Assembly: GCA_027575765.1 (NCBI GenBank)
Contig: JANBPT010000011.1
Span: 1-64,000, forward strand
DNA length: 64,000 nucleotides
Origin: Tieghemiomyces parasiticus
Lineage: Eukaryota > Kickxellomycota > Dimargaritomycetes > Dimargaritales > Dimargaritaceae
Reading direction: 5' to 3'
The notes under the pieces are model-generated. The model was given only the letters and a program-made list of their open reading frames with translations. It made no database searches and was not told where the DNA came from. Each line of letters begins with the position of its first letter. The first letter of the stretch is position 1. Shown here in pieces: positions 21,123-30,187 of the stretch. The position numbers were made by a program, and so were the translations under genes.

Positions 21123-21663
21123 GCAGGGTCATTGGGGAGAGGTCGGGTGTGTTGGGGGGGGGGGTACAAGACTATGTCATAAGTGCGTCTCAAGAGTGGG
21201 GGAGCTAGGGTTTGGAGTTGACGACCCCTCTATCTCCTCGGCGTGGACTAATGCGCGCGAGGCTGCCGGCTAGTCCTGCGAAGTCCTTTAACTCGATTGT
21301 CACGGGCTGCCCGCTGTGATTGGGTTTTGAGAGGCGGCGTCCTTCTCGCAGGAGTGCCGGGCACCAGAAACTGGCCTGATTTTGGTTGGCGGGTACTAAA
21401 ACTAGGCGGACTGAGGTGACTATCGAGAGGCTACGTACTGAACTGGTGGCGCATAACCCCTACCGCTCTAACCAGGGTATACCCTCCCTATCTTGTTTGG
21501 TCCCCCCCATCTCAATATCATCTGGCACGATGACCTTGACATCTAATGCCCGCACATGGCCCAGTCTCCCTAGATGAGAATGACACAGGCTCCAGCAACA
21601 GATGCAGGCTGACAGTAATCAAATATGCTGAAATGTGACCAAGATAAACAATATTGATGCGCG

Positions 21664-22400
21664 TCAGTCTCCGCACACCTTTTGGCTAGAGGTGAAGCTT
21701 GGCGATAGGCTTGGCAACGGTGGTGGATAGGGCAGGACCGACCTTTGCGCAGTCCCTCGAGCGGCCATATGGCTAGCGGGTCTAGAGCATACCACGTGCC
21801 AGCCGGTCCGAAAGGTGCTGGTAGTTGGACAGACGACAAGAAGTGCGGGTTGACTACCACGGGCTGTTGGAAGAGTGACTTGACCTGTCGTCGCCGGCTG
21901 CAACTTCAATACCCGGCCCCGTACGCTTGTTTGATCTCTTACCACGGCGGTCCAACCACGGCAAGTGGAACGGTACTACAACGGTTGGGCTAACGTCCCT
22001 GGCAGGAGCTAAGTTAGACAGTCTCAAGCAGGAATAGTCTGGTGTACTTAGCTTTGAAGTCTTTGGCAGGCTTCTTGGAGTATTCGAGTACGATCATAGT
22101 TAGTTTAGGGCGGGTGGTCGCCACGTTTCAAGCCCTGAGCAGTCCCCTCCCTTAGATACCATATCCCAACGTCCAGTGCCACTATACAGAAGGCTAGCGG
22201 GTAGTCGGATACGCTAAACGCCCCCGCCAGCGTCGCTAGCGAACCGGTGACCTTGTAACCGGGCGTACTCACAAGTTGTTTAATGGTGCTCTGTTCTGAC
22301 TTAGGATGATGGACGTGGCCAAAGGCGACGGCACACGATCCATTTGGGTCAAGAGGTGCTTCCACTTCCCGCACATGTGGACTGGACTGGATAAACACGA
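21664..22400 (-). pseudogene. Possible eroded NRPS fragment (C-lobe and A-tail)
   Basis: In the minus-strand frame at 22105-22398 there is VAFGHVHH, then GYKVTGSLATL, then SDYPLAFCIVALDVGIW. The first two recall the N-terminal stub of the NRPS gene (VAFGHVQA and NYKSTVSV). The third looks like the last strands of a condensation lobe. Downstream, the frame at 21664-21945 (VRGRVLKLQ, ALLVVCPTTSTF, SRPASHM) is weakly like the end of an adenylation domain. There are stops between the two. Decayed paralogue is the best reading, but chance similarity is not excluded. Confidence 0.3.
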
Positions 22401-22998
22401 GTACCTTACGCCATCCCCTTTATGGCGTCCAATTGGTACTTTGGGTGGTGACCCCAGGAGGCTCCGCAGGCCCAATATCGATTTGCAGCGTGCGTGATGG
22501 TAAACTCTTCTGCTGATGCCTAGTCGATTGAAGGTGAGCCAACTGAGGTAACTTGCGCTTAGAAATGGACCCCTCTCAGCGACGTAGAACCGGGCCCTGC
22601 CCGTTTACCCCTCTCCGCCCCTGGTTAATAAGCAGCAGTCCTCTCTCCCGCCCCACGACTCGGTCGCCTGCCCCCCTGGCGTCTCTGAGGTGAAGGGTGA
22701 TTCGAAAGCCCGGCGATTATATGAAAAAGCCAGAGGTCAGGTTGGCGCGTTCACACCACTGGTCAGGTCGCACTAAACCGGACCAATGCGGCTGGCCCGA
22801 CTTACACTCGGCTGACAAATCTCGTTCCCTTTTGTAACAGGCGTGGCACCCCGCCTTACTGTAAGTCACCTCCCCTCTCTCTCTGCCATCATAACGCAGC
22901 GATGGTGGGCTCCCCTCCCTCGGGCGCAGAGCATAGTAGGGAAGCGTTGGGGTTTCACCGCACCTTAGGCCTCCGCCCCTCCTCTGCTCTCGCCAGGC

Positions 22999-23006
22999 TA
23001 TATAAA
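22999..23006 (+). promoter_or_regulatory. TATA box of the glutathionyl-hydroquinone reductase gene
   Basis: TATATAAA lies about 130 bases before the ATG at 23135 and is followed by a pyrimidine-rich leader. Confidence 0.65.
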
Positions 23007-23134
23007 CTGCGACCCTCGGCGTTTCTATCTAACCGACCACCATTCAGCCGCCTCCGTTTACCTCACTGACAGCAACTTTAGGCTTCCTGTCCCGCTGACC
23101 TTCCTAGCCCCCCGGCCGCTACTCGCACCTTCCC

Positions 23135-24283
23135 ATGCCCCTCCTTGCCCGCTCCACCGCTGCCCTCCATCGTCTTACCTCCCGCTCCTTCTCTGTGCCG
23201 CGACCTCTGCACCGCACCTACTACGCTGCCGCCCATTCCGCCGGTACCCCTCTAGCTTCCTCCACTCGATCCCTCCGCACCGCTGCCCTCGCCATGACCA
23301 ACCAGCCTAGCTCCGCTGCCGACCAGCCCGCCATCCTCAAGTGGGCCAACGACAAGGGCGAGTTCCACCGCCAGGTCTCCTCCTTCCGCAATGAGGTGAG
23401 CCCCGCGGTCGACGCTCAGTTCCCTGCCGAGGCCGGCCGGTACCACTTGTACATCAGCCTGGCGTGCCCCTGGGCTCACCGGACCCTGCTGGTTCGTAAC
23501 CTGAAGGGCCTGGACGACCTCATTTCGCTCTCCGTGGTCCACTACCACATGGGCCCCGAGGGCTGGAAGTTTGCCACGGAGGAGGAGTGTCCGGGGGCCA
23601 TTCCGGACACCGTGAACCACGCGAAGTTCATCCGCGAGGTGTACTTCAAGGCCAACCCCAACTACGAGGGCCGGTTCACCGTGCCGGTCCTATGGGATAA
23701 GAAGCTGGGCACCATCGTCAACAATGAGAGTTCCGAGATCATCCGCATGTTCAACTCGGCGTTCGACCACCTCCTCCCGGCCGACAAGCAAGGCGTCTCC
23801 TACTACCCGGAGGCACTCCGCCCGACCATCGACGAGCTCAACGGCTGGATCTACGATGACATCAACAACGGGGTCTACAAGAGCGGGTTCGCGACCCAGC
23901 AGGGCCCCTACGAGGAGAACTGCCGCCGGGTGTTTACCGCCCTCGACCGCGTCGAGGCCATCCTGGCCGAACGCGAGTTTCTGGCCGGCGATGGGCAATT
24001 CACCGAGGCCGATATCCGGCTCTTCACCACCATCGTCCGCTTCGACCCGGTCTACCACGGTCACTTTAAGTGCAACATCAAAGGCATCGAGAAGGACTAC
24101 CCCAACATCCTCCGTTGGACCCGCCAGATTTACCAGATGCCCAAGGTCGCCGAGACCGTTAACCTCGATCATATCAAGCGCCACTATTACATGAGCCACG
24201 GCCAGATTAACCCCACCCGGGTCGTACCCCTAGGTACCGGTCCCGACCTCGCCCACCCCATTATTAAGCCCCAAGAGCACTAG
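23135..24283 (+). CDS. ECM4: Glutathionyl-hydroquinone reductase (ECM4/Xi-class GST)
   Basis: A single exon of 382 residues. Residues about 104-120 read ISLACPWAHRTLLVRN, with Cys111 in the CPWAHR motif that defines Xi-class, omega-like transferases acting by a catalytic cysteine. The VHYHMGPEGWKF, RFTVPVLWD and NNESSEIIRMFN segments belong to the thioredoxin-like half. LDRVEAILAEREFLAGDGQFTEADIRLF belongs to the helical half. The family reduces glutathionyl-quinones, releasing quinol and glutathione disulfide. The first 50 residues are rich in Arg, Ser and Ala and lack acids, like a mitochondrial presequence. A second ATG at 23294 would give a cytosolic form. Homologues often begin near that Met. 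Confidence 0.93.
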   Translation: MPLLARSTAALHRLTSRSFSVPRPLHRTYYAAAHSAGTPLASSTRSLRTAALAMTNQPSSAADQPAILKWANDKGEFHRQVSSFRNEVSPAVDAQFPAEAGRYHLYISLACPWAHRTLLVRNLKGLDDLISLSVVHYHMGPEGWKFATEEECPGAIPDTVNHAKFIREVYFKANPNYEGRFTVPVLWDKKLGTIVNNESSEIIRMFNSAFDHLLPADKQGVSYYPEALRPTIDELNGWIYDDINNGVYKSGFATQQGPYEENCRRVFTALDRVEAILAEREFLAGDGQFTEADIRLFTTIVRFDPVYHGHFKCNIKGIEKDYPNILRWTRQIYQMPKVAETVNLDHIKRHYYMSHGQINPTRVVPLGTGPDLAHPIIKPQEH

Positions 24284-24919
24284 CGCTTAAATCCCCCCGG
24301 TCGTCGCTGTATCACCATTCCCGTTGCTAGGATGTGGCCACGTTAGCCCCATCGTTGATTAAAACTTTGAAGCATATAGCTATTCTCAATAGCGCCCCCT
24401 CCCTCCCTCCTTTCCAACACTTACATTGGACCACCTTCTCCCAACCCGATGCGTCCTAGCAGTAGCAGTAGTAAAAAGTCTTTTTTAATCAGAATATGAG
24501 GGGTATAGCAATAAGCCTGCGAGTAGTAGCAGAGGTCCACAATCTTATGGTAGCGACCTGTAGGATACTGATTAAAAAAAAAACTGCCGTGGTCAGGTTG
24601 GAGAAACGTACAACCGTGGGTAAACAAAGGCAGGCGAGAGAGGGGGGGGTATCGACATCGGGAAGGGACACGAGAATCATTTAAAAAAAGAAGCCGCGTA
24701 AAGAAGTATCGCAAATGGAACGGATGAAGTATGGGAGATGAATAGAAACGTCAAGTCGAAAAGTTGGAGAATGGTGAGTAAAATAGGAGGGGATGTCGGG
24801 TAGGAAGAAGCTGGGAGACAAAGCTCTCAAAATAAATCTGTGTGGGTGGGTGTGTGGGCAACCGAATGTGGATCTTTTCACCGGCTGCGTGGCTCGAACA
24901 CCAGTAGTCCACCGTTGGT
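24284..24919. other. Convergent 3' intergenic region
   Basis: This lies between the stop codons of the reductase (+) and the BRO1 gene (-). It is AT-rich and CT-rich, with A/T runs (for example 24574-24583). I see no gene. Confidence 0.6.
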
Positions 24920-27900
24920 CTAGTCCATGAGGTTCGGACGGCTATGGCTATGATAGGGCGCATTAGTTGCGGCTGTCGGGGTTGGATGGCCACCACCACC
25001 GCCCGGGGCTGCCGGGGAGTAAGGCTGGGTGAGGAAGGTGTCACTCGTCGTTGGTTGGTGTTGCGGTGGGTACGTTGAATGACCTTGGGGCACCTGCTGC
25101 TGCTGCTGTTGAGAATAGGCATTCGGGGCCGGAGCCGGCGGGTGGAACCCCGCCGCCGTGTTCGGGTAGTAAGCGGTTGACTGGTCACCACCGTACGGGT
25201 AGCCAGCGCCACTGTTAGCCGCGGGCGGGTGGTGATGCTGGTGCGGGGGGTGGTGAACATGGTGGGAGTACGCTTGCGGTGTGCCTCCAGAGTAGCTCGA
25301 GCTGTAAGCCGGAGCCGCCGGCTGGCTGTGAGGCGTGCCCTGTTGTTGGGATGGGTAAGCCGCATTGGGCGAGGCGGCGGCTCCGTAACCTGGGAAGGAC
25401 TGTGCTGCTGGTTGGCCGTGGTACGATGGCTGCTGCTGATGATGTTGCTGGGGCGGTAGGGGCTGCTGGTGCTGCTGCTGTTGCGGTGGGGGCTGTTGGT
25501 GCTGCTGCTGCGAAGGCGGTTGCTGCTGCGGTGGCGGAGGTTGGTGATGGTGGTGCTGCTGGGGCGGGGGATACTGCGACGCCGCTTGCGAGTGCGGGTG
25601 TTGTTGATGGTAAGGGGGTGGTGCTTGTGGCTGTTGCTGTGGGGGTGACTGGTGGTAATGGGCCGCAGCCGCCGGCGGTGGCTGCGTTGGTTGGTGGTGT
25701 TGGTGAGGCGGGGCGGCCTGCGGGTGGTGCTGGGGCTGACTGTGCTGCGGTGGGTAAGCCTGGGCCGGAGGAGGCGGCTGTTGCTGCTGGGGTGGTGGTG
25801 GATACTGGTGCTGGTGAGCCTGATGCTGGGGCTGGTGGTGATGAGACTGGTGCGGATGGGGTGGAGCGTATGACGATGGCTGCTGCTGCTGGTGAGGCGG
25901 CGCACTGTAACCCGTCCCCGGGGCAGGTCCGGGGGTCGAATAATTAAATCCCATTGGCGCCTGGGCCGGGGGCCCGTTCGTGTACGGGGACTGTGGCTGG
26001 TAGGGGGTAGAGGCCGTGTAGTACGACGAACCAGTGCCTACCGAGGCAGGGCCCGAGGGCTTGTGAGGCGGCAGCGGCGGTTGGGATCCGGTCGGGTAGG
26101 CCCCCGCGGAGTAGTAGCCGGTTGGCGCCGTGGCACTCGATTGAAGGGCCGGGGCCGAGTAGGGCGTCGCTGGGCTGGGCCGCTGCTGTTGTGCAGGCAA
26201 AGCCCCAGAGCCGTACCAAGGGGCGTGCTGAGTGGGTGTGCCGACCGGGGGCTGCGAGGACGGAGTGTAGGCAGGCTGAGTTGGCTGGTAAGCCGGGGCC
26301 GCAGAGATCCCAGGGTACGACGAGTAGGCTGGGGCGGAGGTAACCGACGGGTACGACGCAGGGAGATAGGCAGGTGCTGAGGTGACGGCCGGATGGCCAC
26401 TATAATTGGGAGGGTGTGTTGCCTGGCCAATCGGTTGGTACGGCGCGGTGGGCGCGCTCGAATGGTACGGCGACGGAGCGGGGCCAGCCGACGTGTGCGG
26501 GTGTGCGGTCGCCACAGGGTACGCTGACATGTGTGCCGGCGGGGCCGATGTCCCACCGGACCCATAGCCAGGGTTAACGAGTGTGGCTGGTGAGAAAGCA
26601 GAGCCGTGGGCCGGCGGAGGCGGTGACTGGTACGGCGTGGAGTAGGTCGGGGCGTATGATGAACCTACGGGCCGTGCCGACGGCGAGAACTGCGGGACCG
26701 GCCCAGCTGGCGAACCTTGGTGGGCCACCGTGCTATCCCCCGAGGGGCCGGAGGCGTAGGTCGGGTGGCTTTGGTAGCCGTCCTGGGGGTTTACCTGGGA
26801 CACAGCAACGGGTGGGAAGGGGTAGGCGCTGGGCGACTGGGGTGCGGCGCCGGGGGCGCTGGCGATAGGAGCGGCCGGGGGCACCTGGGTGGTGGGCGCC
26901 GGTCGGGTCAGGCCCTGGGCCTGAAAGTAGCTAGCTGGGGAATTAATTCCTGAGGGGTTGTTGGCGGGGGCCGTGGGAATCGACGCGGCAGTGGGAACCA
27001 CTGGGACGGTTGGCGGGCCAGGGCGCTGTTGGAGGGGTTCGGCACTAGGGTTTAGGTAGTACGGGGTGTGGCCGGCCTCGAGCTTGGCAAAAGGCCCAGG
27101 AAGCTTGGCGGCCGCTGGTGCCGGAGGCGGGGCGGACGGTGCCACTGTTTTGAAAACGTCTGGTACGTTGTCGGCGGGCGAGTTGCGGAACAGGTTGGCC
27201 AAGCGGCCGTCGCCGGCAGAATCGGCTGGGTTGGCGTGAGCGTGTTGGGACAACGTGCCGGAGGCCGGGTGGATCAGTTCACCAATGGACGGGGCTGTGC
27301 CCGCGGAGGACCCTTGCGGGTTGAGGTTCCCGACCGGAAGCGGCTGCTGGGGCGGTGGTGGCCCAGGGTATTGGTTGGTCGGGGCGTAGTGGCGTGCTTC
27401 GGCGGCGGTTGACGACGATTCCGGGCAGGAGGGGATGCGAGGCACGGGGACAGTAGGACTGGAAAGACCGGCATTGACCTGAGAGGCCATGACGTGCATA
27501 CTCTTGGGCGGGGCGTAGGCCGTGGACGCCGGGATAGGTGAGGGGGTCGCCCGGTGCTGGTGGGGTTGAGGGTGGTGGCCCCCGACGGGCGAGGCCCCCA
27601 TGTTACGGACCGGCGACGAGGGCTGTGCGGGTAGGTTGGGGCTGAACCCGCCGCTGAGGCGGCGGAGGGGTTCCTGGGTCATGAGGGCATAGCGACCCGG
27701 GTCCAACGGGGGACTGCCCAGGCCCAGGCGGGCGGTCTGCTGGGCCAGGCGGCTCATCGTAGCGCTGTCGGTTTCACCAGAAGATCTCGCACCGGAGGTC
27801 TCGGCTGGTTGGTTGTAACGGTCCAACTGGTCACGGAGCTGGCGCTGCTCTACGTCGGCCTTGGCCTGTAGAAGGCGGGCGGTGAGGCGTTCGCGCTCCT

Positions 27901-30187
27901 CCTGGCGTTCAGCACCGAACCTGCGAATGCGGCCCACCAGGTCATTGGCCAAGGCGACCAAGTTGGTGTAGAAGGTTACCCCGTGCTGCACGTTGCGCTT
28001 AATCTCATCGTAGTGGTCGCGGGCTTCTTGCAATTGGGTGACCAGGCGGTCACGCTGGGGCTCCACGATGTCCCAGGCAGATTGGATACGGCCGGCCTCG
28101 GGCAGCTCCATGAGGGTGCGGAAAGCCTCCGATAGGCTCTGTACCACCCCGTGCTGAGCCTCGACGTTCTGCAGGATACGGTCCTGGAAAGGCTGGTACT
28201 TGGCCAATTCGTTCGCGAAGATCTGGTTCTCCAGGCCCTTGTGCCGACGATTGAGAAGAAGGATATGGCTGATGTCGTCGTCACGGACTAGGTCCTTCAA
28301 TTCGGTCAGGACGCCCTGGCGTTCACGGCGCAGCTCGGTGAGGCGGCGTACGAGCCCCGCAATCCGGTCAACGTGGTCAGTGAGGTCTACGGCCTCGCCC
28401 TCACCCACGTCGAGGAGGGTTCCTTGGCCGCCTTCCTCGCGTAAGGAGGCCTGGCACTTGCGGATGCCATTGTGCACCATCTCGATGAAGGCCGACTCGA
28501 GCTCATCCCCGTGGTATCCGGAGCGCAGTACGGCGAAGAGGGGCTGGAACTGCTGGTAGCGCGCCAGGGTATCACTGTCGGCCGCGTAGGCCTGGTCCAG
28601 AGCCTCGCGACGCGCGCGCAGATCCTTGCGGAGCGGGGCGCTGAGGGCCCCCGATGGCGGCTGGGTCCATGCGTCGCCAAACTCGACCCGGTTTTTTTCG
28701 CATTCACGCTGCTCTTCATCCAAGGCGATGGCGGCAGTGTCCAGGGTCTGACGCAGCTGGGTCCGATAGTTCTCTACAGTCCCGATCAGTTCCTGGAGGG
28801 CTCCGCCGGCCTCCTCCTCCGAAGCCACCTGCTGAGCCCACTCGCGTACGGCCACCGGTGGGTCGGCCAGCGACATGAGGGCCGGTTCCAGCTGAGCCTC
28901 GCCGCTGCGGAACTTGTCCAGAGACCCAGGTAGCTGCATGAAGGTGAAGGCGGCATCGTGTTCGGTGTCGGCCCCGTCGGCGCGGTCCATGGCCTGGCGC
29001 ACTACCTTGGCTTTCTCTTCGTCGTAGACGCTGGAAGACTCGTGCACCTGCATGGGCACCACGGCGCTGAAAATATCAGGCCCCACCACGCGCTGCAGTT
29101 CGCCGGGCGTGGTGTACATCTCGTTGAGTGGGTAGGTCTTGACCATGCAGACCTTGTCGATGGGGGGCAGGATGGAGGTCTTGGGCACGGCTTCGTGGTA
29201 GATCATGTCATTATCACGCGTGAGCATGCCCAGTTTCTCTTGGACGAGGGCGCGGATTGTCACCGCCAGGTCGGACAGACAGGTGGCGGAGTCGGGCAGC
29301 AGGGGATACTGGGCGTTGGGGTCGAAACTGTGTACAAATGCAGTGGCCAACTTGCCAGCCTCGGCGGCGTGGGTCTCGGCCAGGGTTAGGCGCGCAACCG
29401 CCTCACCGTAGCGCCCATCAGACTCGGCAGCCAGGCCCTTGTGGTACTGGGAAGCGGTCTGGTAGTACCGGTGCTTGATCTGACATACAGTCAGCCACTG
29501 ATCCTCGAAGATACCATTCTTAAGGCACTCGCCCATTGACTCGACCACATTGGCGTACATCCAGGCGGTCTGACTGGCAATCTTGGCGATAAGGGTGTCC
29601 TTCTTTTGCTCCTGGAGGCTCTTCTCCAGGAAGCACTCCTGAGCCTGGGCCAGCATGAGTTCCTTGAGCACCTTGAGCGTATTGGCGTTCAGATCAACCG
29701 ACGGAGCATGGATGAAATTCTCGCTGATGAACACCATCATGGAGGCGGCGAACATAAAGTAGTGGCTGGCGCGTCGTAATCCGTCAGGCTCGGAACGGTC
29801 CTGAAAGGTACCCAGGTTGGACAGGATGGCGCCCATGTTGAAAATGATGGAGGCTTTCTCGAAGGCCAGGGAGGGCTGGGTCACAATACTGCGGCCAAAC
29901 ACGTCAGACCAGGTGAAGTTGAGTTCGAGGGGTCGTTTCTCAAGCTGGAACCGCAGGTCCAGGAGCTCGAGCTGAGAGAAGTAGCGGTAGAGCAGGTCAC
30001 GGCCGGTGGTGTCAAGGTTAACGCCACGCGTATCCTGGCGCATCCGGTGCAAGGCGTAGACCTGCTCATTGAAGGAATCGGGGTCCTGTTCCAGCACACC
30101 GCTGATGTAGCGGCGGAGGGCCAAGACCCAGTCAACCTCTTCGCACCGTTTCCACGGCACCTGGATCATGGGGACTTGGACAGCCAT
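24920..30187 (-). CDS. BRO1: BRO1/ALIX-domain ESCRT-associated protein with long Pro/Gln/His tail
   Basis: The start is ATG at 30187 (MAVQVPMIQVPWKRCEEVDW), where BRO1 domains normally begin. That gives 1755 residues with no intron. The frame continues upstream to a GTG at 30529 but is low-complexity there. Residues 1 to about 385 form the BRO1 domain (LQLE-type helices, FEKASIIFNMGAILSNLG, LAQAQECFLEKSLQ). About 395-785 form the coiled V domain that binds YPxL-type late motifs. About 790-1755 form a disordered tail rich in Pro, Ser, Tyr, Gln and His. BRO1-domain proteins bind Snf7 (ESCRT-III) on endosomes and recruit a deubiquitinase for cargo in yeast. Family members are usually 840-870 residues, so the tail doubles the length. 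The V domain argues for Bro1/ALIX, though Rim20 shares the same layout. Confidence 0.92.
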   Translation of the reverse strand: MAVQVPMIQVPWKRCEEVDWVLALRRYISGVLEQDPDSFNEQVYALHRMRQDTRGVNLDTTGRDLLYRYFSQLELLDLRFQLEKRPLELNFTWSDVFGRSIVTQPSLAFEKASIIFNMGAILSNLGTFQDRSEPDGLRRASHYFMFAASMMVFISENFIHAPSVDLNANTLKVLKELMLAQAQECFLEKSLQEQKKDTLIAKIASQTAWMYANVVESMGECLKNGIFEDQWLTVCQIKHRYYQTASQYHKGLAAESDGRYGEAVARLTLAETHAAEAGKLATAFVHSFDPNAQYPLLPDSATCLSDLAVTIRALVQEKLGMLTRDNDMIYHEAVPKTSILPPIDKVCMVKTYPLNEMYTTPGELQRVVGPDIFSAVVPMQVHESSSVYDEEKAKVVRQAMDRADGADTEHDAAFTFMQLPGSLDKFRSGEAQLEPALMSLADPPVAVREWAQQVASEEEAGGALQELIGTVENYRTQLRQTLDTAAIALDEEQRECEKNRVEFGDAWTQPPSGALSAPLRKDLRARREALDQAYAADSDTLARYQQFQPLFAVLRSGYHGDELESAFIEMVHNGIRKCQASLREEGGQGTLLDVGEGEAVDLTDHVDRIAGLVRRLTELRRERQGVLTELKDLVRDDDISHILLLNRRHKGLENQIFANELAKYQPFQDRILQNVEAQHGVVQSLSEAFRTLMELPEAGRIQSAWDIVEPQRDRLVTQLQEARDHYDEIKRNVQHGVTFYTNLVALANDLVGRIRRFGAERQEERERLTARLLQAKADVEQRQLRDQLDRYNQPAETSGARSSGETDSATMSRLAQQTARLGLGSPPLDPGRYALMTQEPLRRLSGGFSPNLPAQPSSPVRNMGASPVGGHHPQPHQHRATPSPIPASTAYAPPKSMHVMASQVNAGLSSPTVPVPRIPSCPESSSTAAEARHYAPTNQYPGPPPPQQPLPVGNLNPQGSSAGTAPSIGELIHPASGTLSQHAHANPADSAGDGRLANLFRNSPADNVPDVFKTVAPSAPPPAPAAAKLPGPFAKLEAGHTPYYLNPSAEPLQQRPGPPTVPVVPTAASIPTAPANNPSGINSPASYFQAQGLTRPAPTTQVPPAAPIASAPGAAPQSPSAYPFPPVAVSQVNPQDGYQSHPTYASGPSGDSTVAHQGSPAGPVPQFSPSARPVGSSYAPTYSTPYQSPPPPAHGSAFSPATLVNPGYGSGGTSAPPAHMSAYPVATAHPHTSAGPAPSPYHSSAPTAPYQPIGQATHPPNYSGHPAVTSAPAYLPASYPSVTSAPAYSSYPGISAAPAYQPTQPAYTPSSQPPVGTPTQHAPWYGSGALPAQQQRPSPATPYSAPALQSSATAPTGYYSAGAYPTGSQPPLPPHKPSGPASVGTGSSYYTASTPYQPQSPYTNGPPAQAPMGFNYSTPGPAPGTGYSAPPHQQQQPSSYAPPHPHQSHHHQPQHQAHQHQYPPPPQQQQPPPPAQAYPPQHSQPQHHPQAAPPHQHHQPTQPPPAAAAHYHQSPPQQQPQAPPPYHQQHPHSQAASQYPPPQQHHHHQPPPPQQQPPSQQQHQQPPPQQQQHQQPLPPQQHHQQQPSYHGQPAAQSFPGYGAAASPNAAYPSQQQGTPHSQPAAPAYSSSYSGGTPQAYSHHVHHPPHQHHHPPAANSGAGYPYGGDQSTAYYPNTAAGFHPPAPAPNAYSQQQQQQVPQGHSTYPPQHQPTTSDTFLTQPYSPAAPGGGGGHPTPTAATNAPYHSHSRPNLMD
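25080..25930 (-). repeat. Low-complexity Gln/His/Pro coding repeat in the BRO1 gene
   Basis: Runs of CAG, CAC and CCN codons encode short stretches such as HQQQQPSSY, PPPPQQQQPPPP and HHHHQPPPPQQQ. The repeat is imperfect and in frame. The complementary strand shows long spurious open frames because of the biased composition. Confidence 0.85.

Noticed and set aside
23252..24199. Long antisense frames inside the hydroquinone reductase gene
   Set aside because: They mirror the GC-rich third positions of a well-recognised gene on the other strand.
25279..25947. 222-codon open frame on the plus strand
   Set aside because: It is antisense to the Gln/His/Pro repeat of the BRO1 gene. The biased composition removes stops on the other strand.
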